38,468 nt of DNA from Candidatus Physcocola equi. Lineage in GTDB: Bacteria; Bacteroidota; Bacteroidia; Bacteroidales; Paludibacteraceae. A program made the translations under genes and the position numbers. The stretch covers positions 1-38,468 of the forward strand of contig JAGHUM010000014.1 of NCBI GenBank assembly GCA_018064855.1, read 5' to 3'. Shown here piece after piece: positions 22,826 through 30,970 of the stretch (positions are counted from its first letter, which is position 1; the number at the start of each line of letters is the position of its first letter). The notes beneath the pieces are model-generated. The model was not told the DNA's origin, did not search any database, and saw nothing but the letters and a program-made list of their open reading frames with translations.

Positions 22826-23815
22826 ATGAAAAAAAACATTGCCATAGTGGCCGGCGGAGAGCAGAGCGAGAAGGAAGTATCGCTTCGCAGTGCGGCTGGT
22901 ATTTATTCGTTTATCGACAAAGAAAAGTATAACCTCAATATTGTCACCATCGTGGGCGACGAGTGGTTGGCGCAAGACGGTGATGCCAACTATGTGATAG
23001 ATAAAAACGATTTTTCGTTCACCCGTTCCAATGGGGAGAAGGTGAAGTTCGACTGTGCTTATGTCACCATCCATGGTGTGCCTGGTGAAGACGGTAAACT
23101 CCAGGGGTATTTCGAGTTGTTGCATCTCCCATATTCTTGTTGCAATGTGTTGGCGGCGAGCATTACTTTCAACAAATTTGCCTGCAACCATTTCCTTAAA
23201 GCCTTTGGCGTCAATGTCGCAAAATCGGTGGTGGTGACCAAAGGTCAGTCGGTGGATGCGGACAGGATTGCCGCAGAAATGGGGTTGCCATGTTTTGTGA
23301 AGCCCAATGCCGGTGGCAGCAGTTATGGCGTGACCAAAGTGAAGGCTGCAGACCAGATTGTTCCCGCTATTGAAAAAGCGTTGCATGAAGGGCCACAGGT
23401 GATGATTGAAAGCCTGATGACAGGCACAGAAATCACATGTGGGGTTTATAAGACTGCTGAAAAGACCGTCGTGCTTCCAATCACAGAGGTGGTATCGCAC
23501 AACGAGTTTTTTGACTACGATGCAAAATACAAAGGCCAGGTGGAGGAAATCACTCCAGCTCGTTTGAGCGCGGAAGTCACAGCCCGTGTGCAAGCGCAGA
23601 CAAGTGCTATTTATGACGCACTTGGCGCTCACGGACTCATTCGTGTGGATTACATCATCTCCGCAGATGGGAAAATCAACCTGTTGGAAGTCAACACCAA
23701 TCCGGGTATGACCGCCACAAGTTTCATTCCTCAGCAGGTGCGTGCGGCTGGTCTCGACATCAAAGATGTAATGACCGACATCATAGAAGACTCTATTGCC
23801 AACTGTTATAAATAA
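22826..23815 (+). CDS. ddl: D-alanine--D-alanine ligase
   Basis: A 329-aa ATP-grasp ligase joining two D-Ala for peptidoglycan precursors. The start at 22826 (MKKNIAIVAGG) fits the family; an upstream in-frame ATG at 22781 adds 15 residues not usual there. Family features are the N-terminal GGEQSEKEVSLRSA loop, HGVPGEDGKLQG, the ATP-grasp segment GLPCFVKPNAGGSSYGV, the EITCGVY strand and the metal-binding EVNTNPGMT block near the C-terminus. It is cytoplasmic, 9 nt before the Mrp gene, and probably co-transcribed with it. Confidence 0.93.
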   Translation: MKKNIAIVAGGEQSEKEVSLRSAAGIYSFIDKEKYNLNIVTIVGDEWLAQDGDANYVIDKNDFSFTRSNGEKVKFDCAYVTIHGVPGEDGKLQGYFELLHLPYSCCNVLAASITFNKFACNHFLKAFGVNVAKSVVVTKGQSVDADRIAAEMGLPCFVKPNAGGSSYGVTKVKAADQIVPAIEKALHEGPQVMIESLMTGTEITCGVYKTAEKTVVLPITEVVSHNEFFDYDAKYKGQVEEITPARLSAEVTARVQAQTSAIYDALGAHGLIRVDYIISADGKINLLEVNTNPGMTATSFIPQQVRAAGLDIKDVMTDIIEDSIANCYK

Positions 23816-23824
23816 TCCTGACAG

Positions 23825-24925
23825 ATGACTCTATATCCTAATTTAATCAAAGAAGCGTTGAACCATGTGCGCTATCCTGGCACTGGTAAAAGTATCATAG
23901 AAGAGGAAATGATTGCCGACGACCTTAGAATCGACGGCATGAAGGTCAGTTTCTCACTGGTGTTTCCTCGTGAAAAAGATCCGTTTGCCGCATCGTTGGT
24001 GAAAGCCTGCGAATCGGCCATCCTTACTTATATCAGTCCGGATGTCGAAATAAAAGGCAACATCTCCACCATTTTCGCACAGCCACAGCGCCAGGTGGAT
24101 CCCGAGAATCCGCTCCCTGGTGTGAAAAACATCATCGCTGTAAGCAGCGGAAAGGGTGGTGTGGGAAAGAGCACCATCGCAGCCAATCTGGCTGTGGCAC
24201 TTGCGCAGAAAGGCTACAAAGTCGGCCTGCTGGATGCTGATATTTTCGGTCCGAGCGCACCAAAGATGTTTGGCATAGAAGACGCGCGTCCGGTTGCGAC
24301 AGACGATGGCAAGATTGTGCCAGAGGAAGCGTTCGGCGTGAAATTGCTCTCAATCGGGTTCTTTGTGAATAAAGAAGATGCGGTCCTTTGGAGAGGGGGC
24401 ATGGCGAGCAATGCGCTGAAGCAACTCATTCTCGATGCCGACTGGGGAGAACTGGATTATTTCGTGCTCGATTTGCCTCCTGGCACAAGCGATATTCACC
24501 TTACCTTGGTGCAGACCCTCGGCATTACCGGTGCCATCGTGGTATCTACCCCGCAGGAAGTGGCGCTTGCCGATGCGAGAAAGGGTATCTCCATGTTTAC
24601 CAGCGACAAGGTGAATGTGCCAATCCTTGGCTTGGTGGAAAACATGGCTTGGTTTACGCCTGCCGAACTGCCAAACAACAAATACTACCTTTTCGGCAAG
24701 GAAGGATGCAAGAAACTGGCCGAGGAAATGAATGTTCCTTTGCTTGGTCAGATCCCTATCGTGCAGAGTATTTGTGAAGGCGGAGATGGCGGTGTGCCGG
24801 TTGCAGCCAACCCAGACAGCATCACAGGTATGGCGTTTGCGGCTTTGGCAGACAATGCCATCGCACAGATAGACATCCGAAATAAATCATTCGGTGCCAC
24901 TCAAAGGGTGCAAATTAAGAAATAA
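23825..24925 (+). CDS. mrp: Mrp/NBP35-family Fe-S cluster carrier ATPase
   Basis: A 366-aa P-loop ATPase of the Mrp/ApbC family. An N-terminal MIP18/DUF59-like domain (about 1-90) is followed by the deviant Walker A SSGKGGVGKS (about 107-116) and by FVLDLPPGTSD, a switch/Walker B motif. Family proteins bind an Fe-S cluster between subunits and pass it to apo-proteins. The usual C-terminal CxxC cluster site is not present in this sequence; after ENMAWFTPAEL there is YYLFGKEGCKKL with a single Cys, a form common in Bacteroidota. It is co-transcribed with ddl. Confidence 0.9.
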   Translation: MTLYPNLIKEALNHVRYPGTGKSIIEEEMIADDLRIDGMKVSFSLVFPREKDPFAASLVKACESAILTYISPDVEIKGNISTIFAQPQRQVDPENPLPGVKNIIAVSSGKGGVGKSTIAANLAVALAQKGYKVGLLDADIFGPSAPKMFGIEDARPVATDDGKIVPEEAFGVKLLSIGFFVNKEDAVLWRGGMASNALKQLILDADWGELDYFVLDLPPGTSDIHLTLVQTLGITGAIVVSTPQEVALADARKGISMFTSDKVNVPILGLVENMAWFTPAELPNNKYYLFGKEGCKKLAEEMNVPLLGQIPIVQSICEGGDGGVPVAANPDSITGMAFAALADNAIAQIDIRNKSFGATQRVQIKK

Positions 24926-24930
24926 TTTAT

Positions 24931-24938
24931 TATCTTTG
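24931..24938 (+). promoter_or_regulatory. -7 box of the lipoprotein gene at 24968
   Basis: TATCTTTG, exact TAnnTTTG, 30 nt before the start codon. No clear -33 box. Confidence 0.5.
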
Positions 24939-24967
24939 TCGCATATTTATATTTTATAATAGGTTAA

Positions 24968-25450
24968 ATGAAAAACATTAAACATTTCATTTTGGCGCTT
25001 ATTGCCGGTATCGTGGCTCTTTGCGCAGTAGGTTGTAGCTCAAGCAGCTCGGAAAAACTTGGATATTTCCAGAAGGTGTATGACAAGGCTACTCTTGAAA
25101 AGTATATCAGCGACATGGAGGCAAAGGGTCTCACTTATGCCATCATCGACTTCCGTTCTGAGGCTGATTACAAAGCCGGAACCTACACTACTCCTTCAGG
25201 CGTGAAAGCGCAGTGGGTGGGTGAAGCAACTGCAACAGACATCAACAATGGTAACGTGTGCAGCTGGGCGCTTGCAAGTGCAAAAACCAATAAAGGTACT
25301 TCTATTTCTAAATCGACCAACCTCTTCGTTTTCGTTTCTGCAAGACAGGCAGACTTCGAAACCATCCTTCCTGGTAAGTTCTCTAAGGAAGGTTGGGAAA
25401 AAGGCAATCACATCTATGGTGTGATGGGTGGTTACGAAAAGATTAAGTAA
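24968..25450 (+). CDS. Lipoprotein with rhodanese-like fold, no visible catalytic Cys
   Basis: A 160-aa lipoprotein, lipobox AVGC with Cys near residue 23 followed by SSSSS. The mature region contains YAIIDFRSEADYKAGT, resembling the rhodanese opening (IDvRs..ey..Gh), and LFVFVSARQ, resembling the strand before the active-site loop but without its cysteine. I infer a non-catalytic rhodanese-like binding domain; family membership is uncertain. It has its own promoter and terminator. Confidence 0.6.
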   Translation: MKNIKHFILALIAGIVALCAVGCSSSSSEKLGYFQKVYDKATLEKYISDMEAKGLTYAIIDFRSEADYKAGTYTTPSGVKAQWVGEATATDINNGNVCSWALASAKTNKGTSISKSTNLFVFVSARQADFETILPGKFSKEGWEKGNHIYGVMGGYEKIK

Positions 25451-25482
25451 TCTCTACTTTAACAACTATATATTAGTTATCC

Positions 25483-25511
25483 AGGCTGTCTTTCATAGAC
25501 AGCCTTTTTTG
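25483..25511 (+). terminator. Terminator after the rhodanese-like lipoprotein
   Basis: AGGCTGTCT pairs with AGACAGCCT around TTCAT, followed by six T. Confidence 0.85.
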
Positions 25512-25599
25512 TTGCCGAATTTGTCATATTGACTCGCCTTTTGACAGAAATTATTAAGTATTTCAAGCAAAAAAACAAGAAGATACAAAGATAAGTTGC

Positions 25600-25607
25600 T
25601 ATATTTG
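25600..25607 (+). promoter_or_regulatory. -7 box upstream of the ECF S-component/Tat block
   Basis: TATATTTG fits the consensus, about 73 nt before the ATG. A small AACCG/CGGTT hairpin lies in the leader (25632-25652). Confidence 0.45.
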
Positions 25608-25680
25608 TGTGGATTTTGTAAAGTGAGGGAAACCGGCTGCGCAAAATCGGTTCAGAAATCAAGATAATAATATTGACGAG

Positions 25681-26193
25681 ATGAATAATGAGATTTCAAT
25701 GGGCGCAAATGTGTTGACGTTGCGCAACAGCAAGACCTATATGCTTGCTGCTTTGTTTATTGTGGGGAATATCTTGCTGCCACAGTTGTGTCATTTGGTG
25801 CCAAATGGCGGACACGTGTGGTTGCCAATCTATCTCTTCACATTGGTTGGTGCTTGCTGCTACGGACTTTATGTGGGTGTGCTGACGGCAATCGCATCCC
25901 CGCTGGTCAACCATTTGCTTTTCGGTATGCCTGGCAACGCTGCTTTGCCAAGCATTTTGGTGAAAAGTGTGTTGTTGGCTGTGTTTGCAGCCTATTTGTT
26001 TCACCGTAAGGGCAGCAAGGCTGATTTTTGGGCTGTGTTGTCGGTGGTGCTTGGCTATCAGGTGCTCGGCAGTCTGGCTGAATGTATGATAGAAGGTAGC
26101 CTCGTTAGTGGTTTCACCGACTTTAAAATGGGGCTTCCAGGCATGGCGCTCCAAATCATTGTTGGCTACTTGCTCACTTTGAGGAAATCTTGA
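25681..26193 (+). CDS. ECF-transporter S-component-like membrane protein
   Basis: A 170-aa integral membrane protein with about five or six hydrophobic segments (from about residue 19 to 165). The length and the pattern of short loops, with AxxxxPLVNHLLFGMPG in the middle, resemble substrate-binding S-components of ECF vitamin transporters. No EcfT/EcfA gene is nearby; S-components often share a distant energising module. The substrate is not readable. It lies 56 nt before tatA, same strand, and may be on the same transcript. Confidence 0.6.
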   Translation: MNNEISMGANVLTLRNSKTYMLAALFIVGNILLPQLCHLVPNGGHVWLPIYLFTLVGACCYGLYVGVLTAIASPLVNHLLFGMPGNAALPSILVKSVLLAVFAAYLFHRKGSKADFWAVLSVVLGYQVLGSLAECMIEGSLVSGFTDFKMGLPGMALQIIVGYLLTLRKS

Positions 26194-26249
26194 GAATAGT
26201 CGTAAGGTGACCTCTGTTGATTTACCGAATTAAAAAATAGATTGAACGT

Positions 26250-26441
26250 ATGAAACTGTTGATTTTCGGACTGGGTGGTTCAGAACTTATTTTTGTGGCC
26301 CTGTTGGTTTTGCTGCTGTTTGGTGGCAAAAAGATTCCTGAAATGATGAAGGGGCTTGGTCAGGGCGTGAAAAGTTTCAAGGAAGGCATGAAAGATGTGA
26401 CTTCCAGCGAAGACGAAAAGAAAGACGAGAAAAAAGACTGA
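26250..26441 (+). CDS. tatA: Sec-independent translocase subunit TatA
   Basis: A 63-aa TatA/E protein. The N-terminal FGLGGSELIFVALLVLLLFGGKKIPEMMKGLG block has the conserved membrane helix, the FG hinge and the start of the amphipathic helix (QGVKSFKEGM), followed by a Lys/Glu/Asp tail. TatA oligomerises to form the translocation path for folded twin-arginine substrates. No TatB is present, so this is a minimal TatA-TatC system in which TatA does both jobs. It is 30 nt before tatC, in a block with two probable Tat substrates. Confidence 0.93.
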   Translation: MKLLIFGLGGSELIFVALLVLLLFGGKKIPEMMKGLGQGVKSFKEGMKDVTSSEDEKKDEKKD

Positions 26442-26471
26442 AGTGCGCGCGATGCGTGAAGATGAAGACTG

Positions 26472-27245
26472 ATGAGTGAAACGGGAATGACATTTTGGGA
26501 CCACTTGGACGAATTGCGCGGCGTGTTGATACGCATCGTGCTGATGTTGATTGTGGCCTGTGTGATGGCGTTCTGTTTCAAGGAAGTGTTGTTTGGTGTT
26601 GTTTTTGCCCCGAAAGAGCCCGACTTTCTCACTTGGCGTGTGTTGGCGTATCTGAGCGGTAAGGTGACAGGATCGCCTGTGGTGATCGAATTGTCGAAAG
26701 TGCAGATCATCAACACCGGATTGGCACAGCAGTTTGCCATGCACATGAAAGTCGCCCTTTGGGCAGGGCTTTTTCTGGTATCGCCTTACGTCATTTATCA
26801 GTTGTTCGGTTTTATCTCGCCTGCGCTTTACGATAATGAGCGCAAAGGTGCCCGCGTTGCAACCGTTGGCGCTTATGTGATGTTCGTTTTGGGCGTGCTG
26901 GTGAGTTATTTTCTGGTGTTTCCCCTTACCTATCGTTTTTTGGTCGATTACCAGGTGAGCGAAGAAGTGGTGAACATGATCAGCCTGGAGAGTTACATCG
27001 ATACCCTGATGCTGCTGTGCATTCTGATGGGTGTGATGTTTGAAATCCCGGTGGTTGCTTGGTTGCTTGGAAAGATGGGGCTTTTAAGCGGAGGTTTGAT
27101 GCGGAAGTACAGGCGTCATGCTATCGTCGCAATCGTGTCGGTATCCGCGGTGATTACCCCGACGACCGACATTTTCACATTGCTTCTGGTGAGTGTGCCG
27201 ATTTGGTTGCTCTATGAGGTGAGTGTGTTTTTGGTTAAGAAATAA
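26472..27245 (+). CDS. tatC: Sec-independent translocase subunit TatC
   Basis: A 257-aa TatC. The N-terminal signature FWDHLDELRGVLIRI, the FxxPYVIYQLFGFISPALYDNERK region and six membrane spans match the family. TatC recognises the twin-arginine motif of folded cargo. It directly follows tatA and precedes an Fe-S protein with an internal twin-arginine motif (14-nt gap), so it should be co-expressed with its cargo. Confidence 0.95.
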   Translation: MSETGMTFWDHLDELRGVLIRIVLMLIVACVMAFCFKEVLFGVVFAPKEPDFLTWRVLAYLSGKVTGSPVVIELSKVQIINTGLAQQFAMHMKVALWAGLFLVSPYVIYQLFGFISPALYDNERKGARVATVGAYVMFVLGVLVSYFLVFPLTYRFLVDYQVSEEVVNMISLESYIDTLMLLCILMGVMFEIPVVAWLLGKMGLLSGGLMRKYRRHAIVAIVSVSAVITPTTDIFTLLLVSVPIWLLYEVSVFLVKK

Positions 27246-27259
27246 TAATAGATATAATA

Positions 27260-28768
27260 ATGTTGAGAAAAATTAGAATGATGGCAGCGGCATTGTGCTT
27301 TACTTTGGTGACGCTGTTGTTTTTAGATTTCACAGGCACTGCGCATGCGTGGTTTGGTTGGCTGGCGAAGATTCAGTTCTTGCCTGCTGTGTTGGCGCTC
27401 AATGTGGCTGTTGTGTTATGCTTAGTGTTGCTTACGTTGTTTTTCGGAAGAGTGTATTGCTCGGTGATTTGTCCGCTTGGCGTATGGCAAGACATCGTCA
27501 ACTGGGTTAGTGCCCGTCGCAAAGGTAAGAAAGCAAGATTTTCGTATGCCGAAGAAAAAAAGGCAGTTCGCTATGGTGTTTTGGCTTTGTTCGTCGTGCT
27601 GATGATTGCCGGGCTAAACAGCATTGCCATTTTGGTGGCGCCTTACAGCGCATGGGGCAGAATAGCGGGCAGTTTGTTTGCTCCTGTCTGGGCGTGTGGC
27701 AATAATTTATTAGCTTATGTGGCAGAACGTGCCAACAGTTATGCGTTTTATGAAGTGGATGTGTGGCTGAAAAGTGCCCCTGTATTGGTTGTTGCCATTG
27801 TGAGCCTTTTGGTGGTGAGCGTGCTGGCGTGGAAAGGTGGTCGCACCTATTGTAATACGATATGCCCTGTTGGTACTGTGCTTGGTTTGATTAGCCGTTT
27901 CGCTGTTTTCAAGCCGGTCATCAATACCGATGCCTGTGTCAACTGCGGGCTTTGCGGCAAGAAATGCAAGGCGCAGGCTATTGATACCAAAAACCACACC
28001 ATCGACTACAGCCGTTGCGTGATGTGCATGGATTGCCTCGAAAACTGTAATAAAAGCGCGCTTTTGCTTAAAGCTGGGATGCCAAGCCTCAAGGCTGCCG
28101 CGCAGGCGAATGCCAGTGAATCCAAGCAGGAATGCGGTGCTCCCGAAAATGCGGGCCGACGTGCGTTTTTGGTAGGTGCCGGGGTGGCTCTTGCGGCTGC
28201 GGCACAGGCACAGAAAAACAAGAAAGTGGATGGCGGTCTGGCTGTGATCGAAGATAAGGAAATTCCGGAAAGAAACACCCCTATAGTGCCTCCAGGTGCC
28301 TTCAGCGCCAAACACTTTGCCCAGCATTGTACCGGTTGCCAGTTGTGTGTGCAGGCTTGTCCGAATGGTGTTCTCCGTCCTTCCAACGGACTGATGACCT
28401 TGATGCAGCCTGAAATGCAATACGATCGCGGATATTGTCGTCCTGAATGTACGAAATGTGGCGAGGTTTGTCCTACGGGAGCCATCAAGCCAATCACACG
28501 CGCCGAGAAAAGCAGCACCCAGATTGGTCATGCTGTGTGGGTGAAGAAAAACTGCGTTGTTTTGACCGACGATGTGGATTGTGGCAACTGTGCCCGCCAT
28601 TGTCCGAACGGGGCCATCTTAATGGTGGAAAGCAAAGATGGAGGAAGAAAGATTCCTGTGGTCAACACAGAGCGTTGCATTGGTTGCGGTGCTTGTGAAA
28701 ACCTTTGCCCATCTCGTCCGTTCAGCGCGATTTATGTGGAAGGGCACGAAATGCAGAAGGAGATTTGA
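27260..28768 (+). CDS. NapH/NapG-like membrane Fe-S protein with internal Tat motif
   Basis: A 502-aa protein. Residues 1-215 hold about four membrane spans with CSVICPLG (about 70) and CNTICPVG (about 200), the NapH/NosR-type pattern. Two 4Fe-4S motifs follow (CVNCGLCGKKC, CVMCMDCLENC). At 300-301 is a twin-arginine motif, GRRAFLVGAG, followed by an Ala-rich span. After it come four more Cys clusters (CTGCQLC, CRPECTKCGEVC, CGNCARHC, CIGCGACENLC), like NapG. This reads as a NapH-NapG fusion: a quinol dehydrogenase passing electrons to extracytoplasmic Fe-S clusters. No nitrate reductase or nosZ is in the window, so the acceptor may be the Tat-exported reductase downstream. Confidence 0.75.
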   Translation: MLRKIRMMAAALCFTLVTLLFLDFTGTAHAWFGWLAKIQFLPAVLALNVAVVLCLVLLTLFFGRVYCSVICPLGVWQDIVNWVSARRKGKKARFSYAEEKKAVRYGVLALFVVLMIAGLNSIAILVAPYSAWGRIAGSLFAPVWACGNNLLAYVAERANSYAFYEVDVWLKSAPVLVVAIVSLLVVSVLAWKGGRTYCNTICPVGTVLGLISRFAVFKPVINTDACVNCGLCGKKCKAQAIDTKNHTIDYSRCVMCMDCLENCNKSALLLKAGMPSLKAAAQANASESKQECGAPENAGRRAFLVGAGVALAAAAQAQKNKKVDGGLAVIEDKEIPERNTPIVPPGAFSAKHFAQHCTGCQLCVQACPNGVLRPSNGLMTLMQPEMQYDRGYCRPECTKCGEVCPTGAIKPITRAEKSSTQIGHAVWVKKNCVVLTDDVDCGNCARHCPNGAILMVESKDGGRKIPVVNTERCIGCGACENLCPSRPFSAIYVEGHEMQKEI

Positions 28769-28798
28769 TCCGTGAGCAGACCCTCCTAAATCCTCCTT

Positions 28799-28860
28799 TG
28801 AGCAATGAGTTTTGAGCGATGAGTTTTGGGTTTTGAGCGATGAGTTTTGAGCCATGATTT
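28799..28860 (+). repeat. Short direct repeats before the Tat aldo/keto reductase gene
   Basis: GAGC(A/G)ATGAGTTTTG units recur three times or more, with a partial GGGTTTTG insert, between the Fe-S gene and the reductase gene. The unit is 15 bp. It could be slippage-derived or a regulatory array. Confidence 0.6.
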
Positions 28861-28885
28861 TTTAACAACGAAAAAAAAGATTATA

Positions 28886-30346
28886 ATGCAAGATAACAAA
28901 CATAATCAGGAGAAGCAGACTACGGGGATGGACCGTCGCGACTTCTTGAAGGTGGCGGGTGCGGCTGTGGCTGCAACAACAGTTGTGGCAGGCTGCTCTG
29001 GAGATGATAAAGCAAACCAGCACAGCACCAGTCGCAAACAGGAACCACCAGTGGGTCAGATGACTTACAGGGAAAATCCGAAGACGAAAGATAAAGTCAG
29101 CATTTTGGGCTATGGCATGATGCGTCTGCCGGTTGAAGGTGGTGGTAGCGGCCGTGAAAAGTCGGACGCGGCGATTGATCAGGATATGGTGAACCGTCAG
29201 GTCGATTACGCGATAGAGCATGGTGTGAATTTGTTCGACACATCTCCAGCATATTGCCAGGGACGCTCCGAGCACGCGACGGGTATCGCCCTGAAACGCC
29301 ACAAGCGCAGCGAGTTTTTCATTTCCACCAAACTCTCCAACTTCGCGCCACAGACGTGGGGATTGAAGGAATCGAAAGAGATGTTTGAAAATTCACTTAA
29401 AGAACTGCAAGTCGATTATGTGGATTACCTGATGCTGCACTGCTGCGGTCTTCCCGCGGATGACATCAATGGGAAGACGTTGACCGGCATGGAGGCGTTT
29501 AAGGCTCGATTCATTGATAACGGACTGACCGATTGGTTGGTAAGTCAGCGTGAAAACGGACGCATCAAGAACTTGGGTTTCTCTTACCATGGCGACCAGG
29601 CTGTTTTCGACCTTTTGCTTCAGTGGCACGATGAGGGAAAATATCACTTCGACTTTGTGTTGATTGAACTCAATTACCTCGATTGGAAGCACGCACGCGA
29701 AATCAATCCACGAAACACCGATGCCGAATACCTTTATGCAGAGTTGCAGAAACGAAACATTCCAGCCCTGGTGATGGAGCCGCTTTTAGGAGGACGTCTC
29801 GCCAATGTGCCAGACTATATGGTGGCAAAGATGAAGCAGAGAGATCCCGAAAGTTCTGTGGCAAGTTGGGCTTTCCGTTATGCTGGTACGCCTGCGGGTG
29901 TGCTGAGCGTGCTGAGTGGTATGACGTATATGGAGCACCTGAAGGACAACCTGCTCACCTACTCGCCTTTGAAGCCGATTTCGGAAGAAGAAAACACTTT
30001 TTTGGAAGGTATTGCCAATGAAATGGTGGGATTGAAGACCATTCAGTGCAACGACTGCAAATACTGTATGCCTTGCCCTTACGGTATCAACATCCCTGCG
30101 ATTTTCGTGCACTATAATAAGTGTATCAACGAGGGCAATCTGGTAAACAGCATGATGAACGAACGCTATGCGGAGGCACGTCGTGCCTTTTTGGTGGGAT
30201 ATGACCGCTCTGTGCCACGTCTTCGTCAGGCCAACCATTGCATAGGTTGCAACCAATGTGTAAGCCATTGCCCACAACAGATTGATATTCCTGCGGAACT
30301 GCATAGAATAGACGATTATGTGGAAAAGTTGAAAAGAGAATCGTAA
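28886..30346 (+). CDS. Tat-signal aldo/keto reductase with C-terminal ferredoxin domain
   Basis: A 486-aa protein from ATG 28886; an in-frame TTG at 28847 is less likely. The N-terminus carries MDRRDFLKVAGAAVAATTVVAGC, a twin-arginine signal ending in a lipobox-like Cys. The aldo/keto reductase domain (about 75-370) keeps the catalytic tetrad: Asp118 and Tyr123 in FDTSPAY, Lys149 in ISTK and His185 in LMLH. Two 4Fe-4S motifs follow (CNDCKYCMPC; CIGCNQCVSHC). Export with Fe-S clusters suggests folded Tat transport and electron supply by clusters rather than NADPH. It lies between the NapGH-like protein and a DUF1893 gene. The substrate is unknown. Confidence 0.85.
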   Translation: MQDNKHNQEKQTTGMDRRDFLKVAGAAVAATTVVAGCSGDDKANQHSTSRKQEPPVGQMTYRENPKTKDKVSILGYGMMRLPVEGGGSGREKSDAAIDQDMVNRQVDYAIEHGVNLFDTSPAYCQGRSEHATGIALKRHKRSEFFISTKLSNFAPQTWGLKESKEMFENSLKELQVDYVDYLMLHCCGLPADDINGKTLTGMEAFKARFIDNGLTDWLVSQRENGRIKNLGFSYHGDQAVFDLLLQWHDEGKYHFDFVLIELNYLDWKHAREINPRNTDAEYLYAELQKRNIPALVMEPLLGGRLANVPDYMVAKMKQRDPESSVASWAFRYAGTPAGVLSVLSGMTYMEHLKDNLLTYSPLKPISEEENTFLEGIANEMVGLKTIQCNDCKYCMPCPYGINIPAIFVHYNKCINEGNLVNSMMNERYAEARRAFLVGYDRSVPRLRQANHCIGCNQCVSHCPQQIDIPAELHRIDDYVEKLKRES

Positions 30347-30415
30347 AAGAAAATGATTATTGCACGTCCGATTCCACAACGAGTCGGGCGTGTTTTTCTT
30401 AAAAAGAGATAATAG

Positions 30416-30883
30416 ATGCTGACATTGATGTTGCATGAAGATGCCAAGCAAGAGTTGGAAACGCTGTCGAAGGCATTAGCCGAAAGCGATGCTACACTCC
30501 TGTTGAAAGTGAAAGGAGAGAAAGAAGCACGTGCTTTCCACCAGCGTGGAGTGAAAGATCTGTACGATTTGGTCACCGATATGCCACAGGTATTGGAAGA
30601 GGCGTTGCTTGCCGACAAGGTCGTTGGCAAGGGTGCCGCCGCACTGATGGTGATGGGAAAGGTGGCGGCTGTGCATACCAAAGTGATTTCCACACCTGCT
30701 CTTGAACTCTTAAAAAAGCATGGAATCCCATGTATGTACGACACAGAGGTGGAACACATTTGGAACAGAGATAAAACAGATTTCTGTCCGGTGGAAAAAC
30801 GGTGCATACCCCTCTCAAAAATCAGCGAATGCTACAATTCAATATCCGAATTTATCCATTCGCAAAATTCAAGAAAGTGTTAG
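30416..30883 (+). CDS. DUF1893 domain protein
   Basis: A 155-aa cytoplasmic protein whose first 115 residues match DUF1893 (LKVKGEKEARAFHQRGVKDLYDLV, LADKVVGKGAAALMVMG, VISTPALELLKKHGI). The family has a deaminase-like fold but no proven reaction. It lies 69 nt after the Tat reductase gene and is probably the last gene of the block. The C-terminus has several Cys (FCPVEKRC). Confidence 0.7.
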   Translation: MLTLMLHEDAKQELETLSKALAESDATLLLKVKGEKEARAFHQRGVKDLYDLVTDMPQVLEEALLADKVVGKGAAALMVMGKVAAVHTKVISTPALELLKKHGIPCMYDTEVEHIWNRDKTDFCPVEKRCIPLSKISECYNSISEFIHSQNSRKC

Positions 30884-30970
30884 TTTATTGTAAAATAGCA
30901 AATAAACTACTTCTTCGCAAATTATTCTAAAAATAGTCTGTTTGAGACTGCAATTACAATTAAAAATTAG

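Noticed and set aside
25625-25660. Possible riboswitch before the ECF S-component gene
   Set aside because: Only a 5-bp stem is visible and no conserved cobalamin, thiamine or FMN riboswitch core could be matched.
25477-25662. 61-aa leftward open frame in the gap after the lipoprotein gene
   Set aside because: It overlaps the terminator and the promoter of the next gene and has no start context.
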